A DNA stretch of 64,000 nt from Sediminibacterium sp. GTDB lineage: Bacteria > Bacteroidota > Bacteroidia > Chitinophagales > Chitinophagaceae. This document shows positions 1-10,249 of the stretch, in pieces. Location of the stretch: NCBI GenBank assembly GCA_027490265.1, contig JAIXYL010000002.1:1-64000 (forward strand), in the 5' to 3' direction. The notes under the pieces were generated by a model. The model had not been told where the DNA came from and did not search any database. It was given only the letters and a program-made list of their open reading frames with translations. Position 1 is the stretch's first letter, and each line of letters begins with the position of its first letter. Both the position numbers and the translations under genes were made by a program.

Positions 1-2714
1 ACAATCAATGCTTCAAACGGATTCAAAATATGGTTTTGTGAAAACGGTAAAGTGGTATACCCTCCATTTTGACCAAGGGCTGGATTCCAAATATATTTGT
101 AAGCCCGCACACCAGTTGACCTCCCAATGGCATTGGTTTGAATAGGACTTAAATATGGATTAGACACTAGATTAAATTGATGGCTTTTTCCATTGAGTAG
201 AACGGTCTGATTACCCATTTCAATTGGCCCACTTAAGTATGGTGGTGCCGTTTGCGCTGATTGATTGGCTGGAATCCGCCATTGGATGCCCTGTTGCTTT
301 TTCCATAACCCTAGCAAGCTGTCTGCACCATATTGGAAGGGTTTCCATCTGGGTTCAATTGAAAAACTATCAGTGGATATAGAGTCATCTAGATAAAAAA
401 GACTTGGTTGAGCAGTCCATTTATTTAAGTTGATACTAGCATTAAATGGATGCCCCGCTAAATAGTTACCAGCAGTTTTATTGGCGAACAGATTGGCCGC
501 ATGCACATTTCCAATAATGGTCGTGCCAATTGCAGCACTGCTTATAGCAGCGCCAGACAAGAAGAACAACTGGTCATTTGTCAATAAACTACCTGCCCGC
601 ATGTTCAAATGTTTTTGTAAATGAAGCGGATGAGACAACACCACACCAGATGCATTTTGAATGGTCAAATTGTTGACGGTTTGTTGTTGGAAAATATGTC
701 CATTGATTGATTGAGGGCGTAGACCATTCAATTCAATTGTGCCTGCAGTTGCTTGAACCGATGCACTGTCTGCAAACAAATGCCCACTTAATTTTAACGT
801 ACCAGTAATTTGTAAAGCGGCTCCAGTGCTGATATACAAATCTTTGATTTGATGCACCCCTGCAAGTGTGGGCATATATTGAGCGTTAGGGGGGATGATC
901 ACTGTTGCACTATCTTTCGGTAACGCTGTATTGCACCAGTTCAACGGGTTCTGCCAACTGCTGTCTGCTGTGCCCAACCAGCTCAGTGTTTGTAGGAATA
1001 TTTTTTTAACGGCTTGCTTGTTGCCATCTTTTACGCGAATGAGGAGGCTGTCTTTTAGATGGCCATTCTTGCTAAACCATTTCCATTGATTGGGTTGTGT
1101 GTATTCAGTTTGGCTATTCGCTGTAACACGCTGTTGAAGACTGTTCCAATGAGTCGGTCCTTCTACTACCTCCCATAGAATTTGGGCGCCGGCATGGCTT
1201 TTATCGATCTGCAAAACTGGTGCAATATCAATGCTGTCTAAGCTATTGCATTGCGTCAGCATCGTATCCTTAAGTGATACAAATTGAATCATTTGGTTAC
1301 CAATTTTAATTGGTTGAATCGGTAAAGAAGGCCAACCTGTTGCACATGTATTTTCTGCCAGATCGCTAATCCCTAAACTGTTCAAATTGAAGTTGGTGGC
1401 TAAGCCAATACCATCTGAATCAATATCGCCTTCAGCAACAATGTATTGAAATACCAACTGTTTCGATACATTTCCATACGTATAACTGGCTTGCTTTACA
1501 GCAGATCCAATTTGTATATCAATGGCTGGCCTTGCTATACTCGTATCTAAGGTTATGGGCTCACTAAAATTAAATACAAGGGTAAGTGTGTCCTTGGTTT
1601 TAAACAGTGAATCTTTGATTGCATGCCAATTGAGCAATACTGGTTTTATTTTATCAATGCGTTGTGTATCGATACTAAAAAAGGGTAGGCCACTTAATCC
1701 TGGTACTAAGTTTTGGTTATTTTGAATGCCTAAAACCATTTTCCCTTCTCCAGTGCCAGTATACACGTGAATCAAGTAATCGCTGCCAGTGCCAGCAACT
1801 TTGGTAATAGCGGCGTTGCTAATCCCTTCAGTTAACAAAGCAAAATTTGCAGTACTCAAACCGGTGATATCACCGCCTGCTTTAAACCAATATTGTATGG
1901 TATCTGCATTGCTTGGATTGGGCGCTTGACTTGTCAACTGCTCTATCGGCACATTGTTTTTACTTGTATCAAAATCGGCTTTGATGCTGAATTGATCAAT
2001 GGCTAATAAATCATCGCTACCAGATTCGTCTGTATCATCCCATCGCAGTAATAATTGTTCGCCAGGTTTCCAATCTATGCCTGATAGGGTAAATTGAATC
2101 GTGGTTTGGTTTTCCGGACTATTGCCATTTAAGCTGCCAGCACCCGTGCTGTACTGAACTGAAGCCATTTGGAGGGAAGGGTGGCTGTTTAAATTGGGAT
2201 GGTCCAATCCATCAATCAACCCCACTGCAAATTTGCCGTTAAGGCTATTGCGATTGCCTGATCCCCCTTTGCGCCACTGTTCAACAGTGATGCTCCCAGA
2301 CACTGTGTTTAAACTGCTGCCTGTTGCATTGGTGAGTCGGATGCCAATGGCATACACGCCAGTGCCCGCAGCCAATAAACCCAATGCCCTATCAGTGCTG
2401 CCAGTTGCCCCAACACTGTAAACGCCAGCAGCAGTTGAACTGCCCGTACCAATTGACAAAAGTGCATTGGACGCGGAGCCAGCTTTTTGCATAAAAGACC
2501 AGCCTGCTAAAGCGGTAATTGAAAAAGGGGCACTGCTGAAATCGAAAGGACCTTTTCCGGTTAAGCTGAAATTGCCCGAGTTGGGTAATGCATTAAAATC
2601 TTGCTGGTAAACCGTATTTTTAGCAGAATATAGCACTGGTGTACCGGATTGTGCAAAAACAGTGGATGCTCCTGCTTGCAGCAGTAGGAGACAAGCGACA
2701 ATAAGTGGCCTCAT
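1..2714 (-). CDS. Large secreted/surface protein, partial (C-terminus beyond window edge)
   Basis: Reverse-strand frame open from ATG at 2714 to base 1 with no stop; begins MRPLIVACLLLLQAGASTVFAQSGTPVLYSAKNTVYQQDFNALPNSGNFSL (signal peptide); later ...SGDITGL/ANFALLTEG-like and DLYISTGAALQITGTLKLSGHLF segments typical of Bacteroidota surface proteins. Absent from ORF track, probably because no stop lies in the window. Confidence 0.85.
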   Translation of the reverse strand, partial: MRPLIVACLLLLQAGASTVFAQSGTPVLYSAKNTVYQQDFNALPNSGNFSLTGKGPFDFSSAPFSITALAGWSFMQKAGSASNALLSIGTGSSTAAGVYSVGATGSTDRALGLLAAGTGVYAIGIRLTNATGSSLNTVSGSITVEQWRKGGSGNRNSLNGKFAVGLIDGLDHPNLNSHPSLQMASVQYSTGAGSLNGNSPENQTTIQFTLSGIDWKPGEQLLLRWDDTDESGSDDLLAIDQFSIKADFDTSKNNVPIEQLTSQAPNPSNADTIQYWFKAGGDITGLSTANFALLTEGISNAAITKVAGTGSDYLIHVYTGTGEGKMVLGIQNNQNLVPGLSGLPFFSIDTQRIDKIKPVLLNWHAIKDSLFKTKDTLTLVFNFSEPITLDTSIARPAIDIQIGSAVKQASYTYGNVSKQLVFQYIVAEGDIDSDGIGLATNFNLNSLGISDLAENTCATGWPSLPIQPIKIGNQMIQFVSLKDTMLTQCNSLDSIDIAPVLQIDKSHAGAQILWEVVEGPTHWNSLQQRVTANSQTEYTQPNQWKWFSKNGHLKDSLLIRVKDGNKQAVKKIFLQTLSWLGTADSSWQNPLNWCNTALPKDSATVIIPPNAQYMPTLAGVHQIKDLYISTGAALQITGTLKLSGHLFADSASVQATAGTIELNGLRPQSINGHIFQQQTVNNLTIQNASGVVLSHPLHLQKHLNMRAGSLLTNDQLFFLSGAAISSAAIGTTIIGNVHAANLFANKTAGNYLAGHPFNASINLNKWTAQPSLFYLDDSISTDSFSIEPRWKPFQYGADSLLGLWKKQQGIQWRIPANQSAQTAPPYLSGPIEMGNQTVLLNGKSHQFNLVSNPYLSPIQTNAIGRSTGVRAYKYIWNPALGQNGGYTTLPFSQNHILNPFEALI

Positions 2715-2844
2715 GGCGGTTCAGGGGGATTTGCGGGGCTACTTTGTAAAACAACTAAGTCTTTGGCAAACCAACAATAGGGGGGCTAAAATTGGGCTAA
2801 ATCCCTTTTTTTTGCCCGTAGAAATACTTTTTTTTTGAAAACAT

Positions 2845-2875
2845 TTTGGATTCTCATTTAGAGCCATTACCTTTG
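2845..2875 (+). promoter_or_regulatory. Bacteroidota-type promoter for rpsL: TTTG-N19-TACCTTTG
   Basis: TTTG at 2845-2848, TACCTTTG at 2868-2875, spacing 19; consensus TTTG/TAnnTTTG. Confidence 0.75.
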
Positions 2876-2901
2876 CCGTCCGAAATTTTAAATGGTTTAT
2901 A

Positions 2902-3282
2902 ATGCCTACAATACAACAATTAGTTAGAAAAGGCCGCGAAATTATCAGGGCTAAGAGTAAGTCAAGAGCTTTGGATGCATGTCCTCAGCGTCGTGGCGTA
3001 TGTACCCGTGTATATACTACCACTCCAAAAAAACCAAACTCTGCTTTGCGTAAAGTAGCGAAAGTGCGTTTGACCAATAAAGTTGAGGTGATTGCCTATA
3101 TTCCAGGTGAAGGCCACAACTTACAAGAGCACTCTATCGTATTAATCCGTGGTGGTCGTGTAAAAGACTTACCAGGGGTACGTTACCATATTGTGCGCGG
3201 TAGCCTAGATACTGCGGGCGTTAAGGATCGTAAACAAAGCCGTTCTAAATACGGTACTAAGAAAGAAAAAGCTAAAAAATAG
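2902..3282 (+). CDS. rpsL: 30S ribosomal protein S12
   Basis: [13 protein letters not shown]...[15 protein letters not shown]...[17 protein letters not shown]. Confidence 0.98.
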   Translation: MPTIQQLVRKGREIIRAKSKSRALDACPQRRGVCTRVYTTTPKKPNSALRKVAKVRLTNKVEVIAYIPGEGHNLQEHSIVLIRGGRVKDLPGVRYHIVRGSLDTAGVKDRKQSRSKYGTKKEKAKK

Positions 3283-3352
3283 TTCATTCATCCATAGTGA
3301 CTGAGTAAAGTTTTAATACTTGAAGACAATCAGTCTCTTTAAAAATTAAATC

Positions 3353-3820
3353 ATGCGTAAAGCCCAAGCGAAAAAATTACCCTTAGCACCAGACGGTCGT
3401 TTTAACGATAAGTTGGTTACCCGTTTCATCAACAACTTGATGTGGGATGGTAAAAAAAGTACTGCAATCAATATCTTTTATGATGCAGTAGATAAAATCA
3501 CTAAAATCACTGGTGAAGACGGATACGAAGTATGGAAGAAAGCAATTGCTAATGTAACACCAGCTGTTGAAGTTAGAAGCCGCAGAATTGGTGGTGCTAC
3601 TTTCCAAATTCCTGCTGAAGTTCGTCCTGATCGTAAAATTTCTTTGAGCATGAAGTGGTTAATCCGCTACAGCCGCGAAAGAAACGGACGTACCATGGCC
3701 GACAAGTTATCAAATGAAATCATGGCTGCTGCAAAAGGTGAAGGTGCTGCATTTAAGAAGAAAGAAGATACACACCGTATGGCTGAAGCAAACAAAGCCT
3801 TCTCTCACTTTAAAGTTTAA
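3353..3820 (+). CDS. rpsG: 30S ribosomal protein S7
   Basis: MRKAQAKKLPLAPDGRFNDKLVTRFINNLMWDGKKSTA; follows rpsL. Confidence 0.98.
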   Translation: MRKAQAKKLPLAPDGRFNDKLVTRFINNLMWDGKKSTAINIFYDAVDKITKITGEDGYEVWKKAIANVTPAVEVRSRRIGGATFQIPAEVRPDRKISLSMKWLIRYSRERNGRTMADKLSNEIMAAAKGEGAAFKKKEDTHRMAEANKAFSHFKV

Positions 3821-3838
3821 TTCAACTGATTTTTATAC

Positions 3839-3870
3839 AAGCCTCTTCCTCACCGAAGAGGCTTTTTTTT
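3839..3870 (+). terminator. Rho-independent terminator after rpsG
   Basis: AAGCCTCTTC-CTCACC-GAAGAGGC followed by T8. Confidence 0.85.
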
Positions 3871-3953
3871 GCACCAAACCACTCATTTCAGTCGCTTTGA
3901 AGCCCGTTTCAGTACACGATTTTTCCCCATTCTAAATAAAACCGCCCGAACCC

Positions 3954-3983
3954 TTTGTTGGTTCGGGATTATCTGTACCTTTG
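3954..3983 (+). promoter_or_regulatory. Promoter for fusA: TTTG-N18-TACCTTTG
   Basis: TTTG 3954-3957; TACCTTTG 3976-3983. Confidence 0.75.
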
Positions 3984-4010
3984 CGGCCTCTAAAAAAACA
4001 AGAATACTAT

Positions 4011-6161
4011 ATGGCTGATTTGAAATTTCAACGAAACTTTGGTATTGCCGCCCACATTGATGCCGGTAAAACCACTACCACCGAGCGTATTTTGCGCTAC
4101 ACTGGTATGATCCATAAGATTGGTGAAGTACATGATGGTGGTGCTACTACCGACTGGATGGAGCAAGAAAAGGAAAGAGGTATTACCATTACTTCTGCGG
4201 CAGTAAGCTGTCAGTGGAATTTCCCAACTGTATTGGGTAAAGCCACTCCTGAAACCAAGAATTATTATTTCAACATCATCGATACTCCAGGACACGTAGA
4301 CTTTACCGTAGAGGTAGAGCGTTCTATGCGTGTATTAGATGGTTTGATTGCGTTGTTTTCAGCAGTAGATGGTGTAGAACCTCAGTCTGAGACCGTTTGG
4401 CGTCAAGCTAACCGTTATAAAGTACCACGTATTGGATTCGTTAATAAAATGGACCGTGCAGGTGCCGATTTCTTAATGGTGGTAACACAGGTTAAAGAAA
4501 TGTTGGGTGCTAAAGCAGTGCCATTGCAATTACCTATTGGCGCAGAAGATAACTTCAAAGGCGTGGTAGACTTGATTAAAATGAAAGGTATTGTATGGCA
4601 TGCTGAAACAGAAGGAATGACTTTCGACGAAATTCCTGTACCAGCAGACATGATGGAAGACGTATTGCATTGGAGACAAAACTTGATTGAAGCCGTTGCT
4701 GAATACGATGATAAGTTAATGGAGAAATTCTTTGATAACCCAGATTCAATTTCTGAAGATGAGGTACACGAAGCCATCCGTAAAGCTTGTATCGATCTAA
4801 GCATCGTTCCAATGATGTGTGGTTCTTCATTCAAAAATAAAGGGGTACAAACAGCATTAGATGCAGTTTGTCGTTACTTACCTTCTCCAGTTGATGTGGA
4901 AGATACAGTAGGTACAGATCCTGATTCTGGTGAGCAAATCACTAGAAAGCCAAATGCTAAAGAACCATTCTCCGCATTGGCTTTCAAAATCATGACCGAT
5001 CCTTTCGTTGGTCGTTTGGCATTCTTCCGTTGTTACTCTGGTCGTTTAGATGCTGGTTCTTATGTATTGAACGTAAGAAGCGGTAAGAAAGAGCGTATCA
5101 GCCGTATCATGAAGATGTTTGCAAACAAACAAAACCCAATTGATTTTATTGAAGCTGGTGATATCGCAGCTGCGGTAGGTTTCAAGGAAATCAAAACTGG
5201 AGATACACTTTGTGATGAAAACCATCCAATTACTTTGGAGAACATGTTTATTCCTGAGCCTGTAATCGCGATTGCTGTTGAGCCTAAAACTCAGGCAGAC
5301 GTTGATAAAATGGGTATGGCTATTGCAAAGTTGGTAGAAGAAGATCCTACTTTACGTGTTAATACTGATGAAGATACTGGCCAAACCATTTTACGTGGAA
5401 TGGGTGAATTACACCTTGAAATCATCATTGACCGTATGCGTCGTGAGTTTAAGGTAGAAGTAAACCAAGGTGCACCTCAGGTTGCTTACAAAGAATCATT
5501 CGGTACAACTGTTCAACACAGAGAAGTATTGAAAAAGCAGTCTGGTGGTCGTGGTAAGTTTGCGGACATTCAATTTGAAATTGGACCAGCTGATGCAGAG
5601 TGGTTAAAAGAAAATGAAGGAAAGAGCTTCCAATTTGTAAATGATTTATTTGGTGGATCTATTCCAAAAGAATTTGTTCCAGCAATCCTTAAAGGGTTTG
5701 AAACATCAATGACTTCTGGTGTATTGGCAGGCTATCCTGTAAACAATATGAAAGTGCGTGTATTTGATGGTAGCTACCACGATGTGGATTCTGATGCAAT
5801 GAGCTTTGAATTGTGTGCTAAAGCTGGTTTCCGTGAAGCGGGACGTAAAGCGAAGCCTACATTGTTAGAGCCAATCATGAAAGTAGAAGTACTTACACCA
5901 GATCAATACATGGGAGATGTTACCGGAGACTTAAACCGTCGTCGTGGTATGTTAGAAGGAATGGATAGCCGCGCTAACCTACAGGTTATTAAAGCTAAAG
6001 TTCCATTGAGCGAAATGTTTGGTTATGTTACCCAACTACGTTCATTAAGTTCTGGTCGTGCAACGTCTACCATGGAGTTCTCTCATTACAATCCTGCTCC
6101 AAATAACGTGGCAGAAGAAGTAATGGCAAAGAACAAGGGTAAGGTTAAGTCTGAAGACTAG
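4011..6161 (+). CDS. fusA: Elongation factor G (start corrected to ATG 4011 from ORF-track 3981)
   Basis: [32 protein letters not shown]; GTPase motifs; ORF-track TTG start lies inside the promoter -7 box. Confidence 0.97.
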   Translation: MADLKFQRNFGIAAHIDAGKTTTTERILRYTGMIHKIGEVHDGGATTDWMEQEKERGITITSAAVSCQWNFPTVLGKATPETKNYYFNIIDTPGHVDFTVEVERSMRVLDGLIALFSAVDGVEPQSETVWRQANRYKVPRIGFVNKMDRAGADFLMVVTQVKEMLGAKAVPLQLPIGAEDNFKGVVDLIKMKGIVWHAETEGMTFDEIPVPADMMEDVLHWRQNLIEAVAEYDDKLMEKFFDNPDSISEDEVHEAIRKACIDLSIVPMMCGSSFKNKGVQTALDAVCRYLPSPVDVEDTVGTDPDSGEQITRKPNAKEPFSALAFKIMTDPFVGRLAFFRCYSGRLDAGSYVLNVRSGKKERISRIMKMFANKQNPIDFIEAGDIAAAVGFKEIKTGDTLCDENHPITLENMFIPEPVIAIAVEPKTQADVDKMGMAIAKLVEEDPTLRVNTDEDTGQTILRGMGELHLEIIIDRMRREFKVEVNQGAPQVAYKESFGTTVQHREVLKKQSGGRGKFADIQFEIGPADAEWLKENEGKSFQFVNDLFGGSIPKEFVPAILKGFETSMTSGVLAGYPVNNMKVRVFDGSYHDVDSDAMSFELCAKAGFREAGRKAKPTLLEPIMKVEVLTPDQYMGDVTGDLNRRRGMLEGMDSRANLQVIKAKVPLSEMFGYVTQLRSLSSGRATSTMEFSHYNPAPNNVAEEVMAKNKGKVKSED

Positions 6162-6183
6162 TCTTTTAAAAGTTTGATGATAC

Positions 6184-6212
6184 AACGCCTCGATTCGTCG
6201 GGGCGTTTTTTT
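6184..6212 (+). terminator. Rho-independent terminator after fusA
   Basis: AACGCCTCG-ATTCGT-CGGGGCGTT then T-run. Confidence 0.8.
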
Positions 6213-6391
6213 GTTCAATAGAAGGACCAATCTAAAATTGATTGGGTGGATTTAGGGGGAAGGACACTGGCTCATCAGATTTAATATTCATTATTTTTGT
6301 AATCTCAAAGCCTTTTTTGGGGAAAAATTCGCCAAATCAGCAAAAAATAAAAAATAAATCCACAAAAAGCGGTAAAAAAAAGATAAAAAAC

Positions 6392-6422
6392 TTGTCTGTT
6401 CAATTACAGCTCCTTACCTTTG
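6392..6422 (+). promoter_or_regulatory. Promoter for rpsJ/S10 operon (TACCTTTG, weak -33 TTGT)
   Basis: TACCTTTG at 6415-6422; TTGT at 6392-6395, spacing 19. Confidence 0.6.
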
Positions 6423-6452
6423 CAACCCCAACGTAAAAATTGGTTTTTGACT

Positions 6453-6758
6453 ATGTCTCAGCGAATCAGAATCAAATTACAATCATACGATCACAATCTG
6501 GTAGATAAATCTGCAGAGAAGATCGTTAAGACAGTACGTAGTACAGGTGCAGTAGTAACAGGACCTATTCCTTTGCCTACACACAAGAAAATTTTCACTG
6601 TATTGCGTTCACCACACGTTAATAAGAAGAGCCGTGAGCAGTTCCAATTAGCTACGCACAAGCGTCTAATGGATATCTACACTTCTTCTTCTAGAACAGT
6701 AGATGCGTTGAGCAAACTAGATTTACCATCTGGTGTTGAGGTTGAAATCAAAGCTTGA
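6453..6758 (+). CDS. rpsJ: 30S ribosomal protein S10 (start corrected to ATG 6453)
   Basis: [45 protein letters not shown]. Confidence 0.97.
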   Translation: MSQRIRIKLQSYDHNLVDKSAEKIVKTVRSTGAVVTGPIPLPTHKKIFTVLRSPHVNKKSREQFQLATHKRLMDIYTSSSRTVDALSKLDLPSGVEVEIKA

Positions 6759-6841
6759 TAAAAGCTTAACTGAAGTTCTTATAAAACATTATCTGCCAAT
6801 TGGCTAAACCCAAAAAAGCAGCTCTGATTAAAAGATAACAA

Positions 6842-7011
6842 TCATTTAGGTCACAAAGAACTAAATGAGTAACATATAAACAGGCCCTTCGAGGTTTGTT
6901 TACTACCGGTACTTCCCCTTCAAAATTTATTTTGAAAACAACGGAAAAGGTCGGTAGCAAACTAGGATTGAATCCCGCTTCATCGGTGGGATGTCCTCAT
7001 AACCGAGCGGG
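6842..7011 (+). ncRNA. Candidate structured leader / cis-regulatory RNA upstream of rplC (three hairpins)
   Basis: TCATTTAG(6842-6849)/CTAAATGA(6861-6868); GTTTaCTACCG(6898-6908)/CGGTAGcAAAC(6952-6962) enclosing TTCAAAA-TTTA-TTTTGAA (6919-6936); CCCGCT(6974-6979)/AGCGGG(7006-7011) plus CGGT/ACCG inside. Confidence 0.5.
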
Positions 7012-7028
7012 GCATAAACCGCAAAACG

Positions 7029-7646
7029 ATGAAAGGAATTATTGGAAAAAAAATCGGGATGACCAGCATCTTCGGCGCTGATGGAAAGCAGACTGCTTGT
7101 ACCATCGTAGAAGTTGCTCCAAACACCGTAACTCAAATCAAGACACAGGAAACCGATGGTTATTCTGCTGTTCAATTAGCAATCGGCGACAAGAAAGAAA
7201 AACACGCTACAAAAGCCGAAATCAATCACTTCGCAAAGGCACAAACGCCAGCTAAGAAATTCGTAAAAGAATTCCGCAATTACTCAATAGAAAAAAATCT
7301 AGGTGAAACTGTTACGCTTGACATCTTCTCTGAAGGAGACAGTGTTGAGGTAGTTGGTACCACTAAAGGTAAAGGTTTCCAAGGTGTTGTAAAACGCCAC
7401 GGATTCTCTGGTGTGGGTGAAGCTTCCCATGGTCAGCACGATCGTCAACGTGCACCAGGTTCTATTGGTGGTTCTTCTTATCCTTCAAGAGTATTCAAGG
7501 GTATGAGAATGGCCGGTCGTATGGGTGGAGACCGTGTTAAAATGAAAGGTTTGAAAGTAGTTAAAATATTTTCAGAAAAGAACTATATCCTGATCAGTGG
7601 TTCAGTACCAGGTCATAACGGTTCTATCGTTTTAATTCAGAAATAA
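7029..7646 (+). CDS. rplC: 50S ribosomal protein L3
   Basis: [29 protein letters not shown]...[16 protein letters not shown]. Confidence 0.98.
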   Translation: MKGIIGKKIGMTSIFGADGKQTACTIVEVAPNTVTQIKTQETDGYSAVQLAIGDKKEKHATKAEINHFAKAQTPAKKFVKEFRNYSIEKNLGETVTLDIFSEGDSVEVVGTTKGKGFQGVVKRHGFSGVGEASHGQHDRQRAPGSIGGSSYPSRVFKGMRMAGRMGGDRVKMKGLKVVKIFSEKNYILISGSVPGHNGSIVLIQK

Positions 7647-7681
7647 TCACCCTGTTTAATTGACAGATTAATAGAAAGATC

Positions 7682-8314
7682 ATGCAAGTAGATGTATTAG
7701 ATATAAAAGGACAGAAAACCGGTAGAACGGTTGAATTACCACAGGAAATCTTTGGTATTGAACCAAACGACCACGTTATCTATCTAGCTGTTAAGCAATA
7801 CTTAGCCGCTCGTCGTTCTGGAACGCATAAAGTAAAAACACGCGCTGAAGTACAAGGTGCTAGCCGTAAGTTACACAAGCAAAAAGGAACTGGTGGTTCT
7901 CGTAAAGGTAATATCCGTAACCCTTTATACAAGGGTGGTGGTACCATCTTCGGACCAAAACCTCACGCTTACGATTTCAAATTGAATCGTAAAGTAAAAG
8001 ATTTAGCAAAGATTTCTGCGTTAAGTCATAAAGCAAAAGAAAGCGCCATCATTGTAGTTGAAGAAATTAAAATGGATGCGCCTAAAACCAAGCAATTGGT
8101 AGATATCATGGGTAATCTTAAAGTGTCTGATAAAAAAGCGCTCATTGTTTTACCTGAATACAACGACAATCTGTACTTGAGCACACGTAACGTGCCAAAT
8201 GTTGCCAGCACATTATTGGCCGACATTAACACCTACGAAATCATGAACGCAGATGTTCTAGTAATAACAGAAAACACTGTGAATATCTTTAACGAAGAAG
8301 AAGCAGTAGCTTAA
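7682..8314 (+). CDS. rplD: 50S ribosomal protein L4
   Basis: TRAEVQGASRKLHKQKGTGGSRKGNIRNPLYKGGGTIFGPKPHAY. Confidence 0.98.
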   Translation: MQVDVLDIKGQKTGRTVELPQEIFGIEPNDHVIYLAVKQYLAARRSGTHKVKTRAEVQGASRKLHKQKGTGGSRKGNIRNPLYKGGGTIFGPKPHAYDFKLNRKVKDLAKISALSHKAKESAIIVVEEIKMDAPKTKQLVDIMGNLKVSDKKALIVLPEYNDNLYLSTRNVPNVASTLLADINTYEIMNADVLVITENTVNIFNEEEAVA

Positions 8315-8340
8315 TTTAAGTAACGTTTCAATCATATACA

Positions 8341-8640
8341 ATGAGACAGTCAGAAATTTTAATAAAGCCAATCTTAACTGAGAAAGCAAACGCACAACAA
8401 GATACGTTGAGAAGATACGCTTTCAAAGTAAACCGTAAGGCAAATAAGTTAGAGATCAAAAAAGCAATTGAAGATTTCTATGGTGTGAACGTGGTAGATG
8501 TTAATACTGCAGTAGCTCCAGGAAAAAATAAAGCTCGCTACACAAAAGCCGGTTTTATTCAAGGGATGAAGTCTGCTTACAAGAAAGCATTTGTAACTGT
8601 AGCAGAAGGTGAAACAATTGATCTTTACGCAAATATTTAA
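8341..8640 (+). CDS. rplW: 50S ribosomal protein L23
   Basis: ILIKPILTEKANAQQDTLRRYAFKVNRKANKLEIKKAIEDFYGVNV; operon position. Confidence 0.96.
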   Translation: MRQSEILIKPILTEKANAQQDTLRRYAFKVNRKANKLEIKKAIEDFYGVNVVDVNTAVAPGKNKARYTKAGFIQGMKSAYKKAFVTVAEGETIDLYANI

Positions 8641-8684
8641 TTTATAGCAGCGGAGCTGAAAAATCCGCACAAAACAAATAAACA

Positions 8685-9524
8685 ATGGCACTAAAAAAGT
8701 ACAAACCAATCACAGCAGGAACACGTTGGAGAATTGGCAATGCTTATGCTGAGATTACAACTAATAAGCCTGAGAAGAGCTTATTAGAGCCTCAAAAAAA
8801 TACTGCAGGCCGTAACTTCCAAGGACGTAGAGTAATGCGTTACATGGGCGGTGGTAATAAGCAACATTATCGCATCATCGATTTCAAACGTAACAAAAGA
8901 GATATCGCTGCTACAGTTGTATCAATTGAATACGATCCAAACCGTACTGCATTTATCGCATTAGTTCAGTATACAGATGGAGAGAAGCGTTACATTATTG
9001 CACCTCAAGGCATTCAGGTTGGTCAAACCGTTATTGCTGGTGATGCAGTAGCGCCTGAAGTTGGAAACGCATTGGCAATGAAAAACATGCCTTTGGGTAC
9101 CATCATCCACAACATCGAATTACAACCTGGTCAAGGTGGTAAAATGGTAAGAAGTGCTGGTGCATCTGCACAGTTAGCCAACAAGGAAGAAAAGTACGCA
9201 GTACTTAAAATGCCTTCTGGTGAATTAAGAAAAGTATTGATCAATTGTTATGCAACCGTAGGTGTTGTATCTAACAGTGACCATAACTTGGAAACAGCTG
9301 GTAAAGCAGGTAAGAACCGTTGGAAAGGTGTTCGTCCACGTGTAAGAGGTGTTGCCATGAACCCAGTAGATCACCCGATGGGTGGTGGTGAAGGTAGAGC
9401 GTCTGGTGGTCACCCACGTAGTAGAACAGGTAAGTACGCGAAAGGTGAAAAAACACGTACTAAAGGAAAAGGTAGCGATAAGCTAATCATCCAACGCAGA
9501 AACGGTAAAAAACTGGCTAAGTAA
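8685..9524 (+). CDS. rplB: 50S ribosomal protein L2
   Basis: [36 protein letters not shown]-like signature. Confidence 0.98.
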   Translation: MALKKYKPITAGTRWRIGNAYAEITTNKPEKSLLEPQKNTAGRNFQGRRVMRYMGGGNKQHYRIIDFKRNKRDIAATVVSIEYDPNRTAFIALVQYTDGEKRYIIAPQGIQVGQTVIAGDAVAPEVGNALAMKNMPLGTIIHNIELQPGQGGKMVRSAGASAQLANKEEKYAVLKMPSGELRKVLINCYATVGVVSNSDHNLETAGKAGKNRWKGVRPRVRGVAMNPVDHPMGGGEGRASGGHPRSRTGKYAKGEKTRTKGKGSDKLIIQRRNGKKLAK

Positions 9525-9579
9525 AACCAACCAGTCAAAATAAATAAATAAACTAATAGACCAGTAAACTCAAATAATT

Positions 9580-9849
9580 ATGGGTCGTTCGATTAAAAAA
9601 GGTCCTTACGTAGATGCTAACTTAGAAGGTAAAGTAGTTGCGATTAATGACGGAAAAGTAAAGAGAAACGTTATCAAAACTTGGAGTCGTCGCAGCACAA
9701 TCACACCTGATTTTGTAGGACATACTTTTGCCGTGCATAACGGAAATAAGTTTATCCCTGTTTACGTAACAGAATTCATGGTAGGTCATAAATTAGGTGA
9801 ATTTGCACCAACCAGAAACTTCAGAGGACACGCAGGAACTAAAAAATAA
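9580..9849 (+). CDS. rpsS: 30S ribosomal protein S19
   Basis: [19 protein letters not shown]...[22 protein letters not shown]. Confidence 0.98.
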   Translation: MGRSIKKGPYVDANLEGKVVAINDGKVKRNVIKTWSRRSTITPDFVGHTFAVHNGNKFIPVYVTEFMVGHKLGEFAPTRNFRGHAGTKK

Positions 9850-9888
9850 CTGTAGGGGTTAACACCCATACATCAAACAAAAAAAGAA

Positions 9889-10233
9889 ATGGAAGCAGTA
9901 GCTAAACTGAACAATTATCCAACAGGTCCGCGTAAAATGCGCCTGTTAGCCGATGTGATCCGTGGAATGGAAGTGGAGAAAGCCCTGGCTATTCTGGAAC
10001 ATCATCCTCAGCACAATGCCACTCCATTGGCAAAACTGTTGAAGAGTGCTATCAGTAACTGGGAGCAGAAAAACAGCGGATCAAATGCTGCAGACAGCAG
10101 TCTGATTGTAAAGACCGTATTCGTTGATGGCGGTAGAGTATTAAAGCGTATGCGCCCTGCACCACAAGGCCGTGGCTACAAAGTACGTAAGCGCAGCAAC
10201 CATGTAACATTAATCGTAGATTCTAAAAACTAA
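9889..10233 (+). CDS. rplV: 50S ribosomal protein L22
   Basis: [24 protein letters not shown]...[16 protein letters not shown]. Confidence 0.97.
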   Translation: MEAVAKLNNYPTGPRKMRLLADVIRGMEVEKALAILEHHPQHNATPLAKLLKSAISNWEQKNSGSNAADSSLIVKTVFVDGGRVLKRMRPAPQGRGYKVRKRSNHVTLIVDSKN

Positions 10234-10249
10234 TTAGTAAAACCATTAT

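Noticed and set aside
895-2421. Plus-strand ORFs 895-1089, 1522-1725, 2194-2421
   Set aside because: Antisense to the long signal-peptide-bearing reverse ORF (1-2714); no recognisable protein features.
3714-3935. ORF 3714-3935
   Set aside because: Overlaps rpsG 3' end in another frame and the terminator; spurious.
4415-4834. Reverse ORF of 139 aa inside fusA (and other antisense ORFs within ribosomal genes)
   Set aside because: Mirror ORFs caused by codon bias of highly expressed genes; no domain signature.
6227-6245. CCAATC...GATTGG inverted repeat after fusA
   Set aside because: Only 6 bp and no T-run; the true terminator is just upstream. Could be chance.
6242-6436. ORF 6242-6436 between fusA and rpsJ
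   Set aside because: A-rich low-complexity translation and overlap with the rpsJ promoter; likely untranslated.
6896-7081. ORF 6896-7081 as a leader peptide for rplC
   Set aside because: Runs into rplC in another frame and spans the hairpins; composition looks non-coding.
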